Shown: positions 17,110 to 26,209, counted from the first letter of the stretch. The stretch is DNA of 64,000 nucleotides from Pelosinus sp. IPA-1 (GCF_030269905.1 NZ_BSVC01000002.1:284419-348418); one strand, 5' to 3'. Translations and numbers: made by a program. The notes: generated by a model from the letters alone, not told the origin.

Positions 17110-17493
17110 TTAGTCTGTATATGCGACAGCACTTATTTCAATTAATTGTGCCGGAAAAGCAAAATACGGCACTCCTACAAGAGTTCCCGCTGGACGGTGC
17201 TTTCCTAAGTATCCCTTGAACAGCCTAATGACGGAATCCGAATGCTCCCCAGCATCTGCCAGATAAATTTCCACATAAGCGAGGTTGGATTTCGTGACAC
17301 CAAACTCCGCTAACACATGGTCAAGATTTTTAAGTGTCTGGCGAGTTTGCGTTTCAATGTCACCTTCGCCAATAAATGCGCCCTCCGAATCATGGGAAAA
17401 TTGCCCAGAAATATAAATCGTGCCATTCACGCTGTAGGCTTGGGAAATGCCATGATCCCAAAGATTATGATTATAAGTTTTAATATTAGCCAT
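17110..17493 (-). CDS. RidA family protein
   Basis: ATG 17493 follows AAAGGAGAGAGA. The 127-residue product has the RidA/YjgF fold signatures YSVNGTIYISGQFSHD near residue 20 and KHRPAGTLVGVPYFAFP near residue 97. RidA trimers hydrolyse reactive enamine/imine intermediates. The usual catalytic Arg of true RidA (near residue 105, in the IEVDA/PRA segment) is not clear here (PAGT), so it may be a Rid2/Rid-like subtype. It is divergent from an HxlR regulator across a palindrome. Confidence 0.8.
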   Translation of the reverse strand: MANIKTYNHNLWDHGISQAYSVNGTIYISGQFSHDSEGAFIGEGDIETQTRQTLKNLDHVLAEFGVTKSNLAYVEIYLADAGEHSDSVIRLFKGYLGKHRPAGTLVGVPYFAFPAQLIEISAVAYTD

Positions 17494-17504
17494 TTTCTCT
17501 CTCC

Positions 17505-17520
17505 TTTACTTTAAAGTAAA
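17505..17520. promoter_or_regulatory. perfect palindrome between ridA-like and hxlR genes
   Basis: TTTACTTTAAAGTAAA is a perfect 16-base inverted repeat overlapping the upstream edge of the RidA ribosome binding site. A second imperfect pair, AGTAC ... GTACT, lies at 17552-17576. Both are candidate sites for the divergent HxlR protein. Confidence 0.6.
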
Positions 17521-17598
17521 TTTAGTATAACAAGACAGCAAATAAAAATACAGTACGCACTTTATTGATATGTACTATCAGAAAGGATAGTGTCAATT

Positions 17599-17940
17599 AT
17601 GGGAATGGCTGCATATAAGGGTCAGGTAAAAAATATCCAGGATACACCTTTTGGATACACCTTGTCAGTGATTGGCGGTAAATGGAAAATGGTTATCATA
17701 TACCTTTTGGCAGAAAACCAGCCAGTCCGCTTTAATGACCTAAAAAGACAAATTGGCTCGATTACCTTTAAGATATTGAGTTCACAATTGAAAGAACTGG
17801 AATCAGATGGTTTGATAGAACGAAAAGAGTATCCTCAAATTCCTCCTAAAGTTGAGTACCGTTTGACAGCTAAAGCAGAAACGCTCTTGCCTGTTTTGGA
17901 AGGATTATGCGAATGGGGAGCAAGGAATCAAAATAAATAG
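17599..17940 (+). CDS. HxlR family transcriptional regulator
   Basis: The start is uncertain: GTG 17590 is only two bases from AGAAAGGA, and ATG 17599 is better spaced. The winged-helix domain is typical (GGKWKMVIIYLLAENQPVRF, LKRQIGSITFKILSSQLKEL, residues about 25-75). HxlR proteins sense aldehydes, diamide or quinones in characterised members. The RidA-like gene is the likely target because of the divergent layout and shared palindrome. Confidence 0.87.
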   Translation: MGMAAYKGQVKNIQDTPFGYTLSVIGGKWKMVIIYLLAENQPVRFNDLKRQIGSITFKILSSQLKELESDGLIERKEYPQIPPKVEYRLTAKAETLLPVLEGLCEWGARNQNK

Positions 17941-17993
17941 GCTGCCCTGTCAGGCGGATTTATGTACTCCGAGCCAAGTTGACCCGAAGTACT

Positions 17994-18053
17994 GCTATCC
18001 GCGCAAAAACGCCGCCCATAGTCCCACTAAGGCGGCGTTTTTGCGTGGATAGC
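17994..18053. terminator. long terminator-like hairpin
   Basis: GCTATCC(G)CGCAAAAACGCCGCC pairs with its inverse GGCGGCGTTTTTGCG(T)GGATAGC around a 14-base loop. The inner part, with AAAAACGCCGCC and GGCGGCGTTTTT, would terminate transcription in either direction. It sits downstream of hxlR. Confidence 0.8.
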
Positions 18054-18195
18054 TCTATTTTCGGTTTTATTTTATGTTGTACATAGTATAGAAAGTAAGT
18101 AATGGCGTACAGCAAAATACTTGTACCATACGAAAAATCTTTAACTAAATGTCTGATAATGTATATTCCGTTTTTTCATCGCAAACCAGATAATC

Positions 18196-18501
18196 ATGCA
18201 GTTTTTTATCAGCGGTAGCCTGGCGCGGAATGCTTGTCAGAGGCTGTCTTTCTCCCATGCAATATACGTCGTTGCAGGATGTATGATTCTTGCTAGGAAC
18301 TGGTTTGATGATTTAATATTAGCTGGTTTTGAGAAAAATGACTGCGATAGTGTGATAATAGCTCTAAAACGTTGGGAGTCGATCACGGAATTAGAAAGAG
18401 GGAAAACAGCCGATAACCCAATTCCATTACCAACAATACGCACGTATATGGTTGGTTGTATTCAACCTCTAGAGGATATTGTAAAAAAATATCCAATTTA
18501 A
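18196..18501 (+). CDS. unrecognised protein or C-terminal fragment
   Basis: The frame of 101 codons contains AIYVVAGCMILARNWFDDLI and RWESITELERGKTADNPIPL, which look protein-like in composition. No ribosome binding site precedes the first ATG, and the upstream DNA resembles a broken gene. A possible UspA-like start (AYSKILVPYEKS at 18102) is in another frame. It may be the end of a decayed gene. Confidence 0.35.
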   Translation: MQFFISGSLARNACQRLSFSHAIYVVAGCMILARNWFDDLILAGFEKNDCDSVIIALKRWESITELERGKTADNPIPLPTIRTYMVGCIQPLEDIVKKYPI

Positions 18502-18519
18502 AATTTATATTTATTAGAG

Positions 18520-18541
18520 GCGTCCTTAGGGGCGCTTTTTC
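18520..18541 (+). terminator. Rho-independent terminator
   Basis: GCGTCC and GGGCGC form a six-base-pair stem (one G-U) around TTAG, followed by TTTTT. It lies 18 bases after the reading frame ending at 18501. Confidence 0.7.
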
Positions 18542-18615
18542 TTATATGTAAATTTTGCAGGATAATATTACCTTTTGCCGGAGTGTGTATAAAAATGGCA
18601 GGAGGGTAATAAAAG

Positions 18616-18698
18616 GGACAAGGGGACGGAGGTAGTGTCTGCTAATAAGGGGAATTGTTGAAAGAAATTGCAGGACAGAACCACCGTCCCCGCGTCTC
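18616..18698 (+). repeat. REP-C element
   Basis: From ACAAGGGGACGGAGGTAGTG to CCACCGTCCCCGCGTCT, with GGGGAATTGTTGAAAGAAA inside. An 83-base unit recurring at 31288, 38046 and 45547. Confidence 0.85.
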
Positions 18699-18757
18699 AG
18701 AATAAAAGAAATCCGACTGGGAAAGATATGGATAGAATAGAATGGAGGCTTATACCT

Positions 18758-19393
18758 ATGGTCACAAATGAACAACTTCTTCAAACATCGAAATACTTAA
18801 ATAATATAATCCTTAGCAAATGGTTATCGGATCAGTTTCTTTCCCCATTATGGATTGGGTTTGTGCTTGCCGTTCTTTTTAGCTACGCTATATTTTTCTA
18901 TTTTGCCGACAAGAAACGGATTGTAGAGTTATTGCTTTTTGGCTCATTAGTGGCAGTAGCGTTTTCGGTATACTCTTCAGTTGGTCAATTATTTGGTTTT
19001 TGGGCAACATTGTTCAGGTTAGTTCCTCTACAACAAAATTTTTTCATGAGTGACCTTACAATACTACCTTTATCTGCCATGCTTCTTTACCAGTATTCGA
19101 ATTCTTGGAAGTCATTCGTTGTGGCAACTGTAATTTGGGCTGGGCTGTTTGCTTTTGGATTCAATTCAATACTGGTCAGATTAAATGCTTTTATCTACCT
19201 AACCCCATTTGGCCCATATATTGATTTTGTGTTCTTAATAATTATTGGAACAATTGCAAGAGGACTTTTAATAACTCTTTTGAGTTTGCAATTTAAACAA
19301 GGAAACATGGCTTCAAAAACTTCCCTATCAAGCCTTATAGCCGAACCTGTCTTAAAACCTACTAATGACAGCGATAATGATAACGCCCCCTAG
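18758..19393 (+). CDS. CBO0543-like polytopic membrane protein
   Basis: ATG 18758 lies nine bases after GGAGG at 18744; a longer frame from 18668 would start inside the REP-C element. The 211-residue protein has about five hydrophobic helices (IGFVLAVLFSYAIFFYF, LLLFGSLVAVAFSVYSSVGQ, FVVATVIWAGLFAFGFN) and a polar C-terminus. This arrangement resembles the CBO0543 family of Firmicutes membrane proteins, of unknown function and common in spore formers. The family call is moderate. Confidence 0.6.
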   Translation: MVTNEQLLQTSKYLNNIILSKWLSDQFLSPLWIGFVLAVLFSYAIFFYFADKKRIVELLLFGSLVAVAFSVYSSVGQLFGFWATLFRLVPLQQNFFMSDLTILPLSAMLLYQYSNSWKSFVVATVIWAGLFAFGFNSILVRLNAFIYLTPFGPYIDFVFLIIIGTIARGLLITLLSLQFKQGNMASKTSLSSLIAEPVLKPTNDSDNDNAP

Positions 19394-19436
19394 CCCCGCA
19401 CAGCCGTGCAACAGTATGCATAGAGCAGTTACGTGA

Positions 19437-19655
19437 TACTCCCTTAAGATCGCAGAGATCGGTGTATTGCCTAAATATCGAGGATCAGGGCTGATTTTCG
19501 GACTTCTGCACAGCTGTTTTTGCCTTGCTAGAGACCGGTATAGCCAGTGTGAGAGCGGGTGGATTATGGATGATAATTTCCCTTCAAGAAGTCTTATCAG
19601 CCATTTTGACGGTACGGAGTACAAGCATTATAAGGCGTTGGAGTTTGGGGTATGA
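19437..19655 (+). pseudogene. GNAT-like acetyltransferase, C-terminal remnant
   Basis: After a TGA at 19434 the frame reads IAEIGVLPKYRGSGLIFGLL and ends GGTEYKH-like: FDGTEYKHYKALEFGV. LPKYRGSG is an acetyl-CoA-binding loop and the rest resembles the second half of a larger GNAT-like protein. There is no start or ribosome binding site. It is a broken gene between the membrane protein and an HB element. Confidence 0.6.
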
Positions 19656-19682
19656 ACCCGCGGGTCCATCTTGATAAGGGCG

Positions 19683-20003
19683 GAATGCAGGGTGACGGAT
19701 CGCGGTGCCGAACTCCTGTCTATGCAGTGATCATAGAGAATAGACAAAAGTTAGAGCTGATCAAAAAATCAATATAACGACAAACTCCTGCAAAGCAGCC
19801 TAGCCTTGCAGGAGTTTTGTATTTTTAATGGTAAATAGGATAGAAATATGGGAGAATGTTTTATTAGGTATTGGTAGAAATATAGTCAAAAGACTTTAGT
19901 GATTCGTAGAACCGTCCCTTGACTCTTACAATCCCATTATTACATTGTAACCACTAATATCGTTCTATCGTTTTCGCACAGTCTGACGTCCCCTCTGTCA
20001 CTT
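19683..20003 (+). repeat. HB element with 5' extension, REP-D-like tail and REP-G end
   Basis: GGTGCCGAACTCCTGTCTAT marks the extension. The hairpin and box are intact and the tail reads GTAGAACCGTCCCTTGACTC. A separate REP-G piece, GACGTCCCCTCTGTCAC, lies at 19984-20001. Confidence 0.85.
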
Positions 20004-20045
20004 TATTGAACATTGGATGACTGTGATTTCTACAAAGGGAAAGCA

Positions 20046-20411
20046 TCATTTAACTTCTTTCTTAAACATAGCGTGTTTTGTAAAGTTGAAGACTTCTTCT
20101 GACCAGACTAGTGACCAGTCCTTAAACGGGAGAAGCAACTCAATGAGTGCCTTACCTCGTTGAGTCAACTGGTAACCTTCAAGCGTACGTTCTACAATGT
20201 CAGCTTCCCTCAGATCCTTAATACGGTCGTTCAGTATAGAAGGTGAGATCGACTCGCACCGTTCCTGGAGCTCTCTGAAGGTTGATGGGCCATTTTGCAA
20301 ATTCCAGATGACACCCATAGCCCAACTCCTACCCAAAAGATCAAAAAGAGCCATAATTGGAGACCCCGATTGTGATCCTCTAACCGGTTTACCTGGACGT
20401 GGAATTGACAT
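20046..20411 (-). CDS. HxlR family transcriptional regulator
   Basis: ATG 20411 follows TAAGGAGGAG. The 121-residue protein contains the HxlR winged helix (LLGRSWAMGVIWNLQNGPST, ELQERCESISPSILNDRIKD, residues about 22-70). It is on the same strand as a 4-oxalocrotonate tautomerase gene just upstream, with a strong hairpin between, so it may be separately expressed. Confidence 0.85.
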   Translation of the reverse strand: MSIPRPGKPVRGSQSGSPIMALFDLLGRSWAMGVIWNLQNGPSTFRELQERCESISPSILNDRIKDLREADIVERTLEGYQLTQRGKALIELLLPFKDWSLVWSEEVFNFTKHAMFKKEVK

Positions 20412-20472
20412 ATTGACTCCTCCTTAATGTATAAACAGTAATATATATTATACAGCTTTTCTCAATATAAGG

Positions 20473-20527
20473 TAAGATATCTAAAACCCTCCCTCGTAAT
20501 AGAAGAGGGGGGGTTTTAGATATCTTA
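20473..20527. terminator. bidirectional terminator between the tautomerase and hxlR
   Basis: TAAGATATCTAAAACCCTCC and its inverse GGGGGGTTTTAGATATCTTA form a long near-perfect stem with a small loop. It overlaps the stop codon of the tautomerase gene. The CCC/GGG core and flanking A and T runs suit termination on both strands. Confidence 0.8.
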
Positions 20528-20719
20528 CTTAGTCGCGAATTTTTCAGCTAACGTCTGACCGCCGACACCAATACTGTCATACTCAAACTCATCAATAAAG
20601 ACAGTATAAGAGCTTGCAGGAATATTGGTAACCTCAGTTGCTGCAGAAGTTAATTTCTCAATCAACTCCTTTTTCTTTTCAGCCGAAGTTTTTCCCATTT
20701 TCACTGTAATTACTGGCAT
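20525..20719 (-). CDS. 4-oxalocrotonate tautomerase family protein
   Basis: ATG 20719 after GGAGGTGCGATT gives a 64-residue protein starting MPVITVKMGKTSAEKKKELI. Pro1 after Met removal is the catalytic base of the tautomerase superfamily. The length fits the short 4-OT group, which works as hexamers. A longer frame reaching 20869 lacks that mature Pro. The physiological substrate is unknown; the HxlR downstream could regulate it. Confidence 0.87.
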   Translation of the reverse strand: MPVITVKMGKTSAEKKKELIEKLTSAATEVTNIPASSYTVFIDEFEYDSIGVGGQTLAEKFATK

Positions 20720-21010
20720 AATCGCACCTCCTATATATTTATTGTAGCATGCTACGATAAGTATAGCATGCTTCTTTTTTAGTAGCAATATTTTTTCGAA
20801 TTTTTTTTTTGGAGCTGCCCGAAGAAGAGTAGACTCAAAGGATTGTTTTTTTGTATCTTTGAGATTCAAATGATAGAATAGTTTAAAGAGAAATAGGTTG
20901 TAACGAGTGCGAAAAGGGAATAAAGGTATTGGAGGTTATTATTCGGACAAGGGAAAATAATACGGAAGAGTTGACCTTTTAAAATAAGCATACTTTTAGG
21001 TCATATCTTA

Positions 21011-21262
21011 GACTAGCTTTGCAGGAGTTTTGTATTTTAATGGTAAATAGGATAGAAATATGGGATACCGTTTTCAAGGAAAAGCTTATGCTAATATATT
21101 GACGATGTGAGGCGAGAAGAGGGGAGTGGATCAAAAGAACCGTCCCCTTGAGTTCTGATCGTAAATTTATGGGATGAGACAAAAAGAGGGAATGAATCAG
21201 AGGAGCCGTCCCTTTGAGTTTTTAGGAAGGTGCAAGTGTCAAGGGACCTGTCCTCTTGATAC
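21011..21262 (+). repeat. HB element, second REP-D copy and REP-A right end
   Basis: A 5'-truncated HB (CTAGCTTTGCAGGAGTTTTG) with box is followed by a REP-D ending at 21157, a second REP-D unit to 21223, and a REP-A/RAYT right end (AAGGTGCAAGTGTCAAGGGA) to 21262. The part from 21020 to 21160 matches 27340-27480 almost exactly. Confidence 0.85.
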
Positions 21263-21431
21263 TACTCGACCTGACTCTTTCGAAAGCGCGATGTGCTGAT
21301 TAAGGGCGAATTGCTTCTGCAACTGCCTTAAAGGAGAAAAGCAATCTTGTATAGCAGGAGATAGGCGGACAGCTTTCACACAAGCAAGTAGGAAGCGAAG
21401 CGGCACGGGAATATCTGATTATTGGCCCATA

Positions 21432-23978
21432 CTAGACAGTTATTATTCCTTTTGTGCCATCTACACGTACTATTTGTCCATCTTTTAATATAGTTGTGAT
21501 GCTCGGTATATCTACCACGCAGGGTAGGCCATATTCCCGCGAGACAATTGCAGCATGGGAACCTGCACTTCCGATTTCAGTGACCACCGCGGATGCTAAC
21601 CTAAAAAGTGGCGTCCAAACTGGAGCAGTATAGGGTGACACAAGAATATCTCCCTTTTTTAATTTATGGAATTCAGATGGTCCTCTTACTATGCAGACTG
21701 GACCTTCATACATTCCACGACTTGCAGAAATTCCCTTAAATTCGTTTGGATTATCAATGTTTTTAGCTTGCTTTTCTTTTTTATTAAATACAGGAAACGA
21801 TCCGGTAGATATCATCCAGTGAATACCCTTTTCATGGGCAGCATAGACCTTTTTATAAGCACTTTGCCTTTTGGCAATCTTTCCTTTAAGATCTAATTGT
21901 CCCGCTGCGACAGGCCCTAATTCTTCCAAGAAAAGAAAGAATATATCACTTGCTTCGCATAGGACACCTTTTTCTTCGAGCATAGTTCCAAGTTTTAAAC
22001 TTAATCTGCGCACACAAGATGTGAGTTTTTCTATATAAAACAAACCTTCTTCTCGAATGATCACTCCTTCTCTGGCTAGATCAAGTATTGTAAGGAAGTT
22101 GTCATATTGTTTTTTATTTAGCACTTTTTTGATTTCATCCTTTGCCTCTTCAAGGGCAATTTCTTGCTTTTTAAAGCTTGCCTCAGAATTGAACAGCTCG
22201 TTGTCACTCACTAATGAATCAATGAGGTTATAAATGACTTCCGGCTTTTCTCGCCATGTATAGGCTGATAGGGTAGGAGCCATACTTGCCGAAGGTCTAT
22301 CGCCGTATTCTGCTAAAAATGCATCAAATTCATTTTTAAATTCAGAGCTGTCTTTTCCATACAAAGCTGCTGCATGTGCAACTTTTACCAATGATTTATT
22401 CTGCAGAGCCGTTCTGAAGGGCAATGCTTTAAGGAGATTTTCTTTCACCTCTTCTTTCCGTTTTTTTCCTACCGCTTTTTTGATTAAATAGTCAAACTTT
22501 AAGTCGATAACGATATTAGGTACGAAATCAGATATCCTTTTCTGAAAAAGAACTCCCATTTCGGCTACTGCCTGATCAATCAACTTTGCTAGTTTTACTG
22601 CATCCGTTGTATTCTCTCCTTCTTCATTCATTCTTTTAATCCACAAATCTATTTCGTTAGACAAGGATTGCCAAAAAAGTCGAATGTCCATGGTGTATTC
22701 TCTAATGAGTAATTTTGGTATTTTCCATAGCATAGCAGGGGAGAATTCCGCTTGTTTAAGATCAATAGCAACACAGCCACTCTCTCTTTCGATAGGTCTC
22801 ATCGGACTCTTAGGCAGACTAAAGCCCACCTCGTTGTACAAATAACTATCAAAGCCTTGATAACAGGAACAAATGTAAGCGAAATCCAACGGTGTCGGAG
22901 GTTCCGAACAATGTTCCATAGCGCTTTGCAAGCCCCAAGGAGCTTTTTTACCCTGGAAAATGATTTGATCATCAGGGCCTAAAATATCCGTATCTTCAGG
23001 GGCGGATAACTCAGTGGTGATTGGTCTGGCTTGCAGCATATAGATTTTCCCTTGTGAAAGAGCCCACTCTGTGTCCATCGGGCATCCGTAATGCTGTTCG
23101 ACCGCTTTAGCAAGGTCTGTCAATTGCTGAAAATCACGGTTGCCAAGGCAGAATTCTTGCCGCTTTTTCATTGGAACTTCTTCTAGCACCGTGCCGTTTT
23201 TGCGTAGCAAAATTCTTATTCCTTTGGAACCTAAAATTTGTTCTTTGACGCTTCCGGATTTTGATAAGATGAAAGTATCTGGCGTTATTTGTCCGCTTAC
23301 AATCGATTCTCCCAGACCGTACCCAGCGCTAATAAGCACTTCATCCCGTCGGCCATTGACCGGATTTGCCGTGAACATGACCCCAGCAGTCTCAGCATCG
23401 ATCATTAATTGGACAACAACAGCCAAGTCTACCTTGAGATGTTCAAATCCCATACTAATGCGATAGGATATGGCCTGCGACGACCAGAGACTGGCCCAGC
23501 ACTTTTTTATATTTCTAAGGATCTCATCGATCCCGCAAATGCCGAGATACGTTTCATGCTGTCCCGCAAAGGATGCAGAGGGCAAATCTTCGGCAGTAGC
23601 GCTTGAACGAACTGCAACCAATACATCAGAATGGCTGCTCAGTTCTTGAGTAAAACTAGCATATGCCCTTTTTACCTCTTCCTGCACCTCATTAGGCATG
23701 GGAGACTCTTCAATCCAGGTGGAAATGCATTGACTAGCCTCAGTTATAGCAGAAATATCATTCTCAGCGATTTTGTCCAGTTTAGCTTTTATCGACTCTT
23801 TCAGATTTGCAGCTTCCAGGTGCTTTCGATAAGCTGCTACTGTGATTACGAATCCAGGAGGAACGGGAAGCCTCGCTTGGATTAACACACCTAGATTTGC
23901 ACCCTTACCGCCTGCAATTGATAAAGATTCTTTATTTAGTCCCTTTAAATTGATTGTATATTTTAACATATAACTCAC
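21432..23978 (-). CDS. rifampin phosphotransferase-like ATP/swivel-His enzyme
   Basis: The 848-residue protein has an N-terminal PEP/pyruvate-binding ATP-grasp domain (AGGKGANLGVLIQARLPVPP, and VRSSATAEDLPSASFAGQHE), a middle helical domain, and a C-terminal swivelling His domain (SPYTAPVWTPLF, then GSAGSHAAIVSREYGLPCV with His near residue 808). The chain ends after the His domain and lacks the TIM-barrel of PEP synthase. That order, ATP-grasp then ligand domain then His, is the layout of rifampin phosphotransferase (RPH), which uses ATP to phosphorylate rifamycins. The middle domain is not verified, so the substrate stays open. It follows an efflux pump and MarR gene on the same strand. Confidence 0.8.
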   Translation of the reverse strand: MSYMLKYTINLKGLNKESLSIAGGKGANLGVLIQARLPVPPGFVITVAAYRKHLEAANLKESIKAKLDKIAENDISAITEASQCISTWIEESPMPNEVQEEVKRAYASFTQELSSHSDVLVAVRSSATAEDLPSASFAGQHETYLGICGIDEILRNIKKCWASLWSSQAISYRISMGFEHLKVDLAVVVQLMIDAETAGVMFTANPVNGRRDEVLISAGYGLGESIVSGQITPDTFILSKSGSVKEQILGSKGIRILLRKNGTVLEEVPMKKRQEFCLGNRDFQQLTDLAKAVEQHYGCPMDTEWALSQGKIYMLQARPITTELSAPEDTDILGPDDQIIFQGKKAPWGLQSAMEHCSEPPTPLDFAYICSCYQGFDSYLYNEVGFSLPKSPMRPIERESGCVAIDLKQAEFSPAMLWKIPKLLIREYTMDIRLFWQSLSNEIDLWIKRMNEEGENTTDAVKLAKLIDQAVAEMGVLFQKRISDFVPNIVIDLKFDYLIKKAVGKKRKEEVKENLLKALPFRTALQNKSLVKVAHAAALYGKDSSEFKNEFDAFLAEYGDRPSASMAPTLSAYTWREKPEVIYNLIDSLVSDNELFNSEASFKKQEIALEEAKDEIKKVLNKKQYDNFLTILDLAREGVIIREEGLFYIEKLTSCVRRLSLKLGTMLEEKGVLCEASDIFFLFLEELGPVAAGQLDLKGKIAKRQSAYKKVYAAHEKGIHWMISTGSFPVFNKKEKQAKNIDNPNEFKGISASRGMYEGPVCIVRGPSEFHKLKKGDILVSPYTAPVWTPLFRLASAVVTEIGSAGSHAAIVSREYGLPCVVDIPSITTILKDGQIVRVDGTKGIITV

Positions 23979-23986
23979 TCCTCATA

Positions 23987-25402
23987 TTATGCTTTTTGAG
24001 CTTTTATTATTTTTTGATCTTTCATAAACATGACTGCGATGATGGATAAGAGACTTGTAATTAGAGTTAACATCATCGCGTAATTCAAGGCAGCATTATA
24101 AGCTTGCTGCTGCAAAATGCCACTTGCTTGCTCAGTGATTTGATCAGCAAACTGCAAGCGGTGATTTTGAATCTGTGTTGTTAAAATGGTTATACATAGT
24201 GCCTGATTGATCTGTTTAATGGTATTTTGCAGTGCCGAGGCTCTGCCTACGAGATGGCTGGGAACCGCGTATATCCCGGCAGTTCCAACCGGCTGCATAC
24301 AAAATCCCATACCAAGTCCTCTCAATGTGGATAACAACAAAATGGTTTGAACAGAACTATTCATATCCAGAAAACATAGTTGATAAGTGGTAACTGCGAC
24401 AATGAAAAGACCGGGTACGGTCAATATTCTGAGTCCAACCTTGACTAGCAATCTGCCGCTTATGGCTGACGTAACCCCCGCGGCTATTGCTGAAGGAAAA
24501 AGTAATAAACCTGCGTCTAGCGCACTAAAACCTCTTACTTCCTGCAAGTATAAAGGAAGGATAAGCACACCACCCATAAAGGCAAGTCCGTGTAAAGTCT
24601 GAACGATCTGGCTCACTGTATAGTTGTATATTTTAAAAACGCGTAAATCAAGTAAGGGCTCTTTAATGGTCAGTTCATTTATGATGAAAATCACTGTACT
24701 GATGCTTCCAACAGAAAGCAGTATCAAGTTTGATATACTTCCTAAGTCCATCGAGGCGCCTTCGCTAAGAACATAGAGTAAGCTCACAATACCGATCACT
24801 GAAGAAATAAATCCGACTATGTCAAAACGTTTAAATGGCTTGGTCGGAGAATTTTCCAATGAATAGCTTGCTATTGTTATGCCTAAGATGCCAAGCGGAA
24901 CGTTTACAAGAAACATCATCCCCCAATCCATGTTTGCAATAATATATCCACCGATAGTTGGCCCCAGAGCCGGACCAAACATTCCTACAATTCCCCAATA
25001 TCCCATCGCTACGCCCCGTTCTTCATGGGGGAATACAGTAAAGATAATGGTGACTGCAACCGGCATAATCATACCGCCACCGATTGCCTGAATGATTCTA
25101 AACATTACCAACGAACTATTACTCCAAGATAATCCGCATAACATCGATCCCAATGTAAACATGGATAAAGCGAAAATGAATACTCTTTTCGTTCCAAAAG
25201 TGTCGATCAAAAATCCCGTCAAGGGAATTACTGCTGCTAGTGCTAGGGAATAAGCGCTTAATACCCACTTTACCTTTCTTAGGTCAACGTTGAATATATC
25301 CATGAGTTTTGGGATTGCTATATTCACAATACTTGTATCCAGCATCGTCATAAAAGTACCTAATATAATGACCGACAGAGCCAGCCATCTATTATTCCTC
25401 AT
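23987..25402 (-). CDS. DHA2 family MFS efflux transporter (EmrB/QacA type)
   Basis: The 471-residue protein has about 14 transmembrane segments and the DHA2 motifs MLDTSIVNIAIPKLM near the N-terminus and motif C, GPALGPTIGGYI, in helix 5. Such proteins export drugs by proton antiport at the cytoplasmic membrane. It is eight bases from the RPH-like gene, so the two are probably one transcript. A MarR-type site lies 80-90 bases upstream of its start. Confidence 0.9.
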   Translation of the reverse strand: MRNNRWLALSVIILGTFMTMLDTSIVNIAIPKLMDIFNVDLRKVKWVLSAYSLALAAVIPLTGFLIDTFGTKRVFIFALSMFTLGSMLCGLSWSNSSLVMFRIIQAIGGGMIMPVAVTIIFTVFPHEERGVAMGYWGIVGMFGPALGPTIGGYIIANMDWGMMFLVNVPLGILGITIASYSLENSPTKPFKRFDIVGFISSVIGIVSLLYVLSEGASMDLGSISNLILLSVGSISTVIFIINELTIKEPLLDLRVFKIYNYTVSQIVQTLHGLAFMGGVLILPLYLQEVRGFSALDAGLLLFPSAIAAGVTSAISGRLLVKVGLRILTVPGLFIVAVTTYQLCFLDMNSSVQTILLLSTLRGLGMGFCMQPVGTAGIYAVPSHLVGRASALQNTIKQINQALCITILTTQIQNHRLQFADQITEQASGILQQQAYNAALNYAMMLTLITSLLSIIAVMFMKDQKIIKAQKA

Positions 25403-25481
25403 CTTTATTCCTCCTAAAAAATGAAAATTTGTTGAATGATAACAAAAATCCTTAGTTTTCTAAAAGATTAGTAGCTAATAG

Positions 25482-25493
25482 TTAGAATTCTAA
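25482..25493. promoter_or_regulatory. candidate MarR operator before the efflux operon
   Basis: TTAGAATTCTAA is a perfect palindrome. The same core with one change occurs upstream of marR (26032-26043), both preceded by AG, as AGTTAGAATTC and AGTTAGAGTTC. Confidence 0.65.
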
Positions 25494-25534
25494 TAATAAG
25501 GTTAAAAAATTACATGAACATTGTAAGGAAAATT

Positions 25535-25969
25535 TTACTTTAGGTTGCTGTTAATTTTTGTTAAAAGGCGAAGCAAGGTTTGAATCTCATCATCAGTTAG
25601 ACATTTTGTAATATCATTTTCTATTTCTTGAAATTTTTTATCGAAGTCTTCAATTAATTCTTTTCCTTTTGGCAAGAGGTAAACTCTTTTTTCTCTTTCA
25701 TTATCCTTAGGAATTCTTCTTTCAATAAAATCTTTTTTTTCAAGGCCTTGAAGCATGCTAGTTATACTGGCGTCTCGTTTCTTAAAAAAATCGGCTAACT
25801 CCTTCTGTATAATTCCTTCATTGGAATTAATGTAACCGAGGGTATGTCCTTGTTGAGAATTTAAACCGAATTCTGCAAGACTCTTGTCAGCTTTATTTTT
25901 CATTTTAATGCTTATCACTCTGAATAGATAAGAAAAAGGTTGGTTCGCCCAAGACTTGTTTTCAGCCAT
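25535..25969 (-). CDS. MarR family transcriptional regulator
   Basis: ATG 25969 follows AAAGGAACT; the TTG-initiated frame to 25987 overlaps that site. The 144-residue winged-helix protein has the MarR DNA-binding region (QKELADFFKKRDASITSMLQ then GLEKKDFIERRIPKDNEREK, residues about 55-100). Matching palindromes before its own promoter and before the MFS gene suggest it represses both, with a drug as inducer. Confidence 0.88.
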   Translation of the reverse strand: MAENKSWANQPFSYLFRVISIKMKNKADKSLAEFGLNSQQGHTLGYINSNEGIIQKELADFFKKRDASITSMLQGLEKKDFIERRIPKDNEREKRVYLLPKGKELIEDFDKKFQEIENDITKCLTDDEIQTLLRLLTKINSNLK

Positions 25970-26031
25970 TTTTTTAGTTCCTTTCAAATGTGGATTATAA
26001 TCTAAATTAATTTATGAACATATTCTAACAG

Positions 26032-26043
26032 TTAGAGTTCTAA
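26032..26043. promoter_or_regulatory. candidate MarR autoregulatory operator
   Basis: TTAGAGTTCTAA matches the efflux-operon site TTAGAATTCTAA in 11 of 12 bases. It lies about 65 bases upstream of the MarR start. Confidence 0.65.
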
Positions 26044-26209
26044 GTGTCAACTGCTGATTATAAATGGTATAATGTTACAAGAATGTAGACACAAAAAGCT
26101 AATTGTAATTGGGTTATCCGAGAGTGTGCAAGAGCGGAATAGGCAGTAATAAGAACAAAATTATAAGAAGTAAGCAAAATAAAAGAGGTTTTCAGTGAAT
26201 TTGGGTAGA

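Noticed and set aside
18102-18140. UspA start (AYSKILVPYEKS)
   Set aside because: Only a dozen residues match and the frame then breaks; too little to call.
21290-21430. Possible gene remnant before the RPH-like gene's 3' end
   Set aside because: No frame keeps a recognisable motif over this stretch.
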